11,144 nucleotides of DNA from a bacterium (GTDB taxonomy: Bacteria; Hydrogenedentota; Hydrogenedentia; Hydrogenedentiales; SLHB01), in assembly GCA_024231375.1 (NCBI GenBank), contig JAAEQP010001852.1:1-11144 (forward strand), given 5' to 3'. Below, piece by piece: positions 7,101 to 11,144 of this stretch. The notes under the pieces were generated by a model. That model was given only the letters and a program-made list of their open reading frames with translations. It was not told where the DNA came from and did not search any database. A program made the translations under genes and the position numbers. Within the stretch, counting starts at the first letter, position 1. The number at the start of each line of letters is the position of its first letter.

Positions 7101-7248
7101 GCGCAATGCGCAGCAACTTCGCGGGAAGAGTTGGCGCGGGATTGCCGGTTTCCACCGTCTCTCCTGCCTTCTCAATCTTCCCTTGTTTGAGTCTTTGACA
7201 CTGAAACGGCGTCCAGACGCCATGTTTGAGGGAAGGAAGTACCTTGCT
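7099..7248 (+). promoter_or_regulatory. Riboswitch expression platform with possible RBS-sequestering hairpin
   Basis: This stretch between aptamer and start codon holds no gene. A perfect 6-bp hairpin CTGCGC-AAT-GCGCAG lies at 7099-7113 with no U-tract after it, so it does not look like an intrinsic terminator. CTTCCCT (7177-7183) is exactly complementary to AGGGAAG (7229-7235), which is part of the ribosome-binding site GGAAGGAAG (7231-7239) of the next gene; wobble pairs extend it to about 10 pairs. A smaller stem GGCGT/ACGCC (7208-7221) lies inside the loop. This suggests control of translation by hiding the ribosome-binding site. The pairing is seen directly; the regulatory role is inferred. 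Confidence 0.5.
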
Positions 7249-8316
7249 ATGAGAAAGGCGTTTCTGATTACACTCGCCTCCTGCCTGTGTTGTATGTCCA
7301 TCGTGGCCGGGGCGAGCGACACGCTCCCCACGTTCTCGCAACTAGCCAGCGTGCCCGCGACGCCCAATGCGTCCGGTCCCTTCGGCGGGTATGCCTACGG
7401 TATCGCGGCCGATGCCCTGGGCGATGGCCGATTCATTCTCTACGACGGAAATGAGATTCTGATCCAGGATGCAGTCGATTCCGATTCGTTCACGTCGGTG
7501 GCTTCGGGCTACATCGGCGACCCCGGCTTCATTGCCGTGGCGCCCGACGGTCACACCTGTCTCGTGAGCGCCGGGTACGGCGGACAGCTCTGGTTGTTCG
7601 ATGCCAACGCGCCTGTCAACGCCGGCACAGCCTTCGATACGGTGAGCAACTTCCATGGCGTTTGGCTGAGCGACACGCTCGTGTTGATCGACCTCGCCGT
7701 CTGGGTAGGCCCCGGCGCCTTCGACTACGCGGCCGAGCAAGGCATCCTCGACGTAACGAGTCCGGGGTCCTACAAGACGGTCGTCAACAAAGGCGGCGTG
7801 GGCACCCAGTCCGCCGCCGTCGCGTGCGACGAATCGCGGCAGTACGCGTACGCCTGCGAAGGAGCTTCCAGCAACTATCGCCGGTTCGCCGTTGCCGACC
7901 TGATCTCCGTGTTTCAGAGCGCGGGCGCCTCGGCTCTGGCCTGGTCGACCGGGACCTCCATCGGCACATTCTCGGCGCTGCCGGGCGGCGCCTATGCCGT
8001 CTCCGATGCGGGTACTCTCATTTGCGGCGGATACTTGGACGCCTTCGGCGTCATCGACCCCGTGGCGGGCACCGTCGCCGACACTGACGATCCCGCGGCG
8101 GCCTACGTGTCGTACAACCTGGCGTACAACGGGAAGACCGGCAAGATCCTGGCTATCGCCAACGAGTACGTCGGCTTCCCGTCGCCGAACAACATGAGTG
8201 GATTCGTGTCTGACGACTGGTACGAGTCGGTGCCTGCCGCCGGTGGCATCGCGTTGGGTGCGCTCGTAGGTCTGCTGGCGCTTGGCGCGGTCCGCGCCAC
8301 GCGACGCATCCGCTAG
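7249..8316 (+). CDS. Exported beta-propeller-like surface protein under B12 control, C-terminal membrane tail
   Basis: 355 residues from ATG 7249, with GGAAGGAAG about 10 nt upstream. The N-terminus is a Sec signal peptide with probable cleavage after VAGA (A22). An LASC lipobox-like run (9-12) is also present, but it sits inside the hydrophobic stretch and is less convincing. The body has repeated strand units typical of beta-propellers, such as 'GFIAVAPDGHTCLVSAG', 'QLWLFDA', 'VACDESRQYAYACEG', 'ISVF' and 'NLAYNGKTGKILAIAN', and no enzymatic motif. The C-terminus is tripartite: SVPAAGG, a hydrophobic helix, then the basic ATRRIR, as in CTERM-type surface sorting or anchoring signals. It is the first gene after the B12 riboswitch and lies 19 bp before the next surface gene. 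In Bacteroides, BtuG is a surface beta-propeller that captures B12; a similar role here is inferred from fold and regulation only. An in-frame TTG at 7183 is rejected because it lies in the riboswitch leader. Confidence 0.82.
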   Translation: MRKAFLITLASCLCCMSIVAGASDTLPTFSQLASVPATPNASGPFGGYAYGIAADALGDGRFILYDGNEILIQDAVDSDSFTSVASGYIGDPGFIAVAPDGHTCLVSAGYGGQLWLFDANAPVNAGTAFDTVSNFHGVWLSDTLVLIDLAVWVGPGAFDYAAEQGILDVTSPGSYKTVVNKGGVGTQSAAVACDESRQYAYACEGASSNYRRFAVADLISVFQSAGASALAWSTGTSIGTFSALPGGAYAVSDAGTLICGGYLDAFGVIDPVAGTVADTDDPAAAYVSYNLAYNGKTGKILAIANEYVGFPSPNNMSGFVSDDWYESVPAAGGIALGALVGLLALGAVRATRRIR

Positions 8317-8319
8317 ATT

Positions 8320-8326
8320 GAGGAGG
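8320..8326 (+). promoter_or_regulatory. Strong ribosome binding site of the surface protein/prepilin gene
   Basis: GAGGAGG lies 9 nt before ATG 8336 and 3 nt after the stop of the propeller-like gene. It fixes the start of the large frame and shows that it is translated from the same riboswitch-controlled transcript. Confidence 0.85.
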
Positions 8327-8335
8327 CCTTAGGCC

Positions 8336-11144
8336 ATGCTGCGATCCGCGACGATGTGTGCCTTCGCGGCCACTGCCGCGTTCACGATGGCACTGGCGTC
8401 GTGGATACCCGAGGCTCACGCCGAAGACCCATGGGCCGACGCAGTCGTGGTCTATGCCCCTGTACCAGTTTCCCTGGCCGACTACGGCGACCCGCAGCGT
8501 GCGCTCGGGTCGCCGGTCGGTCGAGGCAGCGCGTTGCCCGACAACAGCTCTATCGTAGCGCTTGGCACTCCGCACGGCGCCATCACGCTACAGTTCGACA
8601 CTCCCGTGACCGACGATGCTGCGAACCCCATGGGCCTGGACTGCATCGTGTACTCCAACGCCTTCTGGGTCGGCGGGAATCCACAGAAGAAATGGCAGGA
8701 GCCGGCGCTCATCGAGATTAGCGACGACGGAGTCACGTGGTTTCTCATCCCTGGCAGCCGTGCGTTCTCGTACTCCTCGCTGCCTCTAATCGTCGAACCG
8801 GACGGCATCGACAACGAGCCGCCCATGGATCCCATGCTTCTCGGTGGCAATATCGTCAATCCGAACACATTCGACGCGGATCCTGCCAACGATAGCGATG
8901 AAGCCAACTGGGGCTATGCCGAAATGAGCCCGACCCAACAGCCCTACCTCGACAACTACGTGCGTCCCGATGACCCACTTGCCGTGGGACTCACTTCCCG
9001 GTCGGGTGGGGGAGACGCCTTTGACATCGCGTGGGCCATCGACTCGTCGGACAATCCGGCGGGTCTGACTCAGTTCCGGTACATCCGTCTGACATCGTTC
9101 GTTGACCGCTTCGCCAACCAGTTCGGCGACATCGCTCCTGACATCGACGCCGTGGCCGATGTGGCGCCCGACGTCGACACGGATGGAGACGGCATTCTCG
9201 ACGAATACGAGATCCGCGTGTCTATGACCGACCCCGCACGTCCCGAGAGCACCGTACTGCCCCTCGAGATCCCGTCGAGCGAAGGGGGGAGTCCGGCTGG
9301 GTCGTTGCTCGGATCCGCCGAAGACGCGCTGGGTTCGCGTATCCGTCTGTTCTCCGCCGGACAACGCACGGACGAGGGCCGGGCCTACAACTGCCATATC
9401 GACATCCTTGTGCCCAGTGACCCGGGGGGAACCGACCCACTAGGCCTCATCCGTAGCACGTGTTTTCGGCACTTCACGTCCAGCGTCTCGGATTTCGTCG
9501 CAGCGGACATCGCACCCGCCGAGATCGTGATTGCCTACGCTGGCGACGACATCTCCAGCATGGACGAGCCCGGCTTGACGCCATACCGGTTCCAGAGCGG
9601 CGCGTGGACCGCCGTCGGCATTTCCAATGTCGATCTCAACACCCAGGCCAACCGCGTCACCTTCCGAACGCAGTATCCCGGCGTGTTCGGCTTGTTTTCG
9701 ACCACGGGCACCGGCGATGACGGCCTGGAAGGTCCCCAGGGGACCATTGCCTTCACCGTTGCGCCGTCGGCTACGGTCACAGTCAGTCCCTCGGCCTTGG
9801 TGACCCTGTCGAGCACGCAGCCCATCCTCGACGGGAATAGCCAGGTGGTGCCCGATGGCACGCTCGTTACCGTGGCCACGACCCTGGGCACAATCGCGAC
9901 CAGCGACGTGTCCGGAAGCACGAGTGGCGTGCAGGTGGACACATCCTCTGGCTTCATCGCTTTTGACGTGGCGGTTGGCACCCAGTCCGGTACGGCCATC
10001 GTCACGGCCGCATCGGTCACCGGTTCAGCGTACGGCGAGCAACTCCTGACGATTCTGCCGGGCCCCGCATACCAGACGACTTACGAGATCGGCTTGCCGG
10101 AGGGCGATGGACCTGTCACCGTTCCCGTGTACGTGGATGTGAGCGACCAGTACGGCAACCGGGTGCTCAATGGAACGGTGGTCACTATCACCGTCACCAG
10201 CGGAACCATCGCGTCACCCGACGCCGACGGTGGACTGCCCGGCCATCAGGCACTCACTACCAACGGGCGTGCAACGGTCTACGTGTCCGTCGCTGATGAA
10301 GAAACCGAATTCACGATTACGACCTATGCGGACCCTGCCTTAACCCAATCCCTCGGGAGCGATTCTCTGCGTGGATCGGACTATGTGGGCTTGCCGCTTC
10401 GGGCTGCGGGCCTGCTGGTGCTTCTTTTCACTATCGTAGGGCTGTTCGTGATTCGGCGCGTCCCGAGAAGTGCGCACCACGCCAACGCTGGATTCACACT
10501 GATCGAGTTGCTGGTCGTGATCGCCATCATCGGGATACTCGCCGCGATTCTGTTGCCCGCGCTAGCCCGCGCCCGTGCCAAGGCGCGTTCGGTGCAGTGC
10601 GCCAACAACCTGAAGCAACTGTTCCTCGCCAACACCATGTACGCGGGCGAACACGACGGACATTACTGCCCGGCTGCGCCCGACATCAACGACGGGTTCG
10701 GTGGACGAATCCGGTGGCACGGCGTGCGCGAGACCGCTGATGCCACCACCGAGTTCAATCCGAAGATGGGACCCCTGGCCGAGTATCTTCCCGATGCGCG
10801 CGTGAAGGAGTGCCCTGTGTTCACCGAGATGCGCAAACTCGGCGATGTGCCCAACGCCTTCGAATCCGGCACCGGGGGTTACGGATACAACGGCGCCTAT
10901 ATCGGCGGCACGAGCTACATGAACGATTGGATGGAAGCCCCGAAGCACACCACGCGCGATGTGCGCGTGTTCGTGCCGTCCCAAACCATCATGTTCGCCG
11001 ATTCGGCGCTGGCCCAGGATGGATACATCATCGAATACGGGATGCTCGAGCCACCCCACTTCGCCACGCCCGACAATCCCACAGGCAACGTGGACTGGGG
11101 CTACTCCAATCCCAGCCTCCATTTCCGGCACAACGGCCGCGTCA
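8336..11144 (+). CDS. Large surface protein with Ig-like domains fused in frame to a type IV prepilin H-X9-DG module (3' end outside window)
   Basis: One frame stays open from ATG 8336 to the window edge (936 residues visible). Signal peptide 1-29, cleavage after AHA. Residues 30-270 are a surface domain with [11 protein letters not shown] (81-91), DCIVYSNAF (102-110) and [16 protein letters not shown] (126-141), a pattern I associate with surface proteins of Bacteroidetes B12 loci. A thrombospondin-3-like calcium repeat follows, [12 protein letters not shown] (281 on), then a beta-rich region to about 470. Two Ig-like (Big_1/invasin type) domains lie at about 473-573 and 577-680. A hydrophobic tail with AAGLL...FVIRR (690-708) resembles the C-terminal anchor of the upstream protein. 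A full class III prepilin signal follows directly: [13 protein letters not shown] (718-730), then [16 protein letters not shown] (755-770) and a pilin-type domain reaching HFRHNGRV, where the H-X9-DG motif should begin. Whether this is a true fusion or two genes merged by a lost stop cannot be decided here. Confidence 0.85.
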   Translation, partial: MLRSATMCAFAATAAFTMALASWIPEAHAEDPWADAVVVYAPVPVSLADYGDPQRALGSPVGRGSALPDNSSIVALGTPHGAITLQFDTPVTDDAANPMGLDCIVYSNAFWVGGNPQKKWQEPALIEISDDGVTWFLIPGSRAFSYSSLPLIVEPDGIDNEPPMDPMLLGGNIVNPNTFDADPANDSDEANWGYAEMSPTQQPYLDNYVRPDDPLAVGLTSRSGGGDAFDIAWAIDSSDNPAGLTQFRYIRLTSFVDRFANQFGDIAPDIDAVADVAPDVDTDGDGILDEYEIRVSMTDPARPESTVLPLEIPSSEGGSPAGSLLGSAEDALGSRIRLFSAGQRTDEGRAYNCHIDILVPSDPGGTDPLGLIRSTCFRHFTSSVSDFVAADIAPAEIVIAYAGDDISSMDEPGLTPYRFQSGAWTAVGISNVDLNTQANRVTFRTQYPGVFGLFSTTGTGDDGLEGPQGTIAFTVAPSATVTVSPSALVTLSSTQPILDGNSQVVPDGTLVTVATTLGTIATSDVSGSTSGVQVDTSSGFIAFDVAVGTQSGTAIVTAASVTGSAYGEQLLTILPGPAYQTTYEIGLPEGDGPVTVPVYVDVSDQYGNRVLNGTVVTITVTSGTIASPDADGGLPGHQALTTNGRATVYVSVADEETEFTITTYADPALTQSLGSDSLRGSDYVGLPLRAAGLLVLLFTIVGLFVIRRVPRSAHHANAGFTLIELLVVIAIIGILAAILLPALARARAKARSVQCANNLKQLFLANTMYAGEHDGHYCPAAPDINDGFGGRIRWHGVRETADATTEFNPKMGPLAEYLPDARVKECPVFTEMRKLGDVPNAFESGTGGYGYNGAYIGGTSYMNDWMEAPKHTTRDVRVFVPSQTIMFADSALAQDGYIIEYGMLEPPHFATPDNPTGNVDWGYSNPSLHFRHNGRV
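10448..11144 (+). other. Prepilin module inside the large frame, with possible internal GTG start
   Basis: If this module is also made separately, the best in-frame start is GTG 10448. It gives a 14-residue basic leader [14 protein letters not shown] before the prepilin peptidase site G|FTLIELL, and has AGGG (10438-10441) 6 nt upstream. The hydrophobic segment after FTLIE is a standard type IV pilin helix, and the following C-A-N-N-L-K-Q block is characteristic of the DUF1559/H-X9-DG pilin-like proteins common in Planctomycetes and related phyla. There is no stop codon between the upstream surface protein and this start, so a separate product would be nested in frame. Confidence 0.4.

Noticed and set aside
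7099..7113. Hairpin CTGCGC-AAT-GCGCAG as an intrinsic terminator
   Set aside because: No U-tract follows, so it is noted only as part of the expression platform.
7195..7223. Second TTGACA as a promoter close to the propeller gene
   Set aside because: No acceptable -10 box occurs 16-19 nt downstream.
7183..7248. Upstream TTG start for the propeller-like gene
   Set aside because: It lies in the riboswitch expression platform; ATG 7249 has a ribosome-binding site and begins a normal signal peptide.
8482..9397. Minus-strand frames opposite the large surface protein gene
   Set aside because: No motifs or ribosome-binding sites; explained as shadows of the long plus-strand frame.
8336..11144. 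Frameshift between the surface protein and prepilin parts
   Set aside because: Both lie in the same frame (start 8336 and GFTLIE codons at 10490 agree modulo 3) and I found no stop codon between them, so a single frame is what the sequence shows.
1..11144. CRISPR arrays, tRNA or rRNA genes, insertion sequences
   Set aside because: I saw no regularly spaced repeats, cloverleaf-like segments, transposase motifs or terminal inverted repeats.

Overview
The window is GC-rich, densely coding bacterial DNA. Three features fit a planctomycete-like or Hydrogenedentota-like (PVC-adjacent) environmental bacterium: a Ser/Thr kinase fused through a membrane helix to an FGE-sulfatase-type domain, a membrane-anchored GH42-like glycosidase, and a prepilin of the H-X9-DG class. 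That placement is inference from gene repertoire; there is no rRNA or marker gene here to prove it.

Left part (1-2290). The 3' end of an unrecognised gene converges on a minus-strand pair: a 51-residue YqaE/Pmp3 membrane protein (2040-2195, shorter than most ORF cut-offs) and, 19 bp downstream, the kinase/FGE-like receptor (269-2020). The pair is fed by a good sigma-70-type promoter whose -35 region is shared, back to back, with a promoter for the plus-strand operon.

Middle (2290-6835). Three plus-strand genes follow one another closely: a GT2 glycosyltransferase with an extra C-terminal beta domain, a short-chain polyprenyl diphosphate synthase (probably making GGPP), and a membrane-anchored GH42-like protein whose start overlaps the synthase end.

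Right part (6832-11144). A consensus promoter (TTGACA-N17-TATAAT) overlaps the stop codon of the GH42-like gene and reads into a cobalamin riboswitch. A possible hairpin covering the ribosome-binding site lies downstream of the aptamer. The riboswitch controls two exported proteins. The first is beta-propeller-like with a C-terminal membrane tail. The second, read in one uninterrupted frame from 8336 to the window edge (936 residues visible), carries a signal peptide, a surface-protein domain, a calcium-binding-type repeat, two Ig-like domains, a membrane tail resembling that of its neighbour, and then a complete type IV prepilin signal and an H-X9-DG-type pilin domain.

The most interesting part is this riboswitch-controlled surface module. 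It may be a vitamin B12 capture system built from a propeller and a surface protein joined to a pseudopilin, analogous to the BtuG-type surface proteins of Bacteroides. The B12-binding role is inferred from the riboswitch and architecture, not shown by the sequence.
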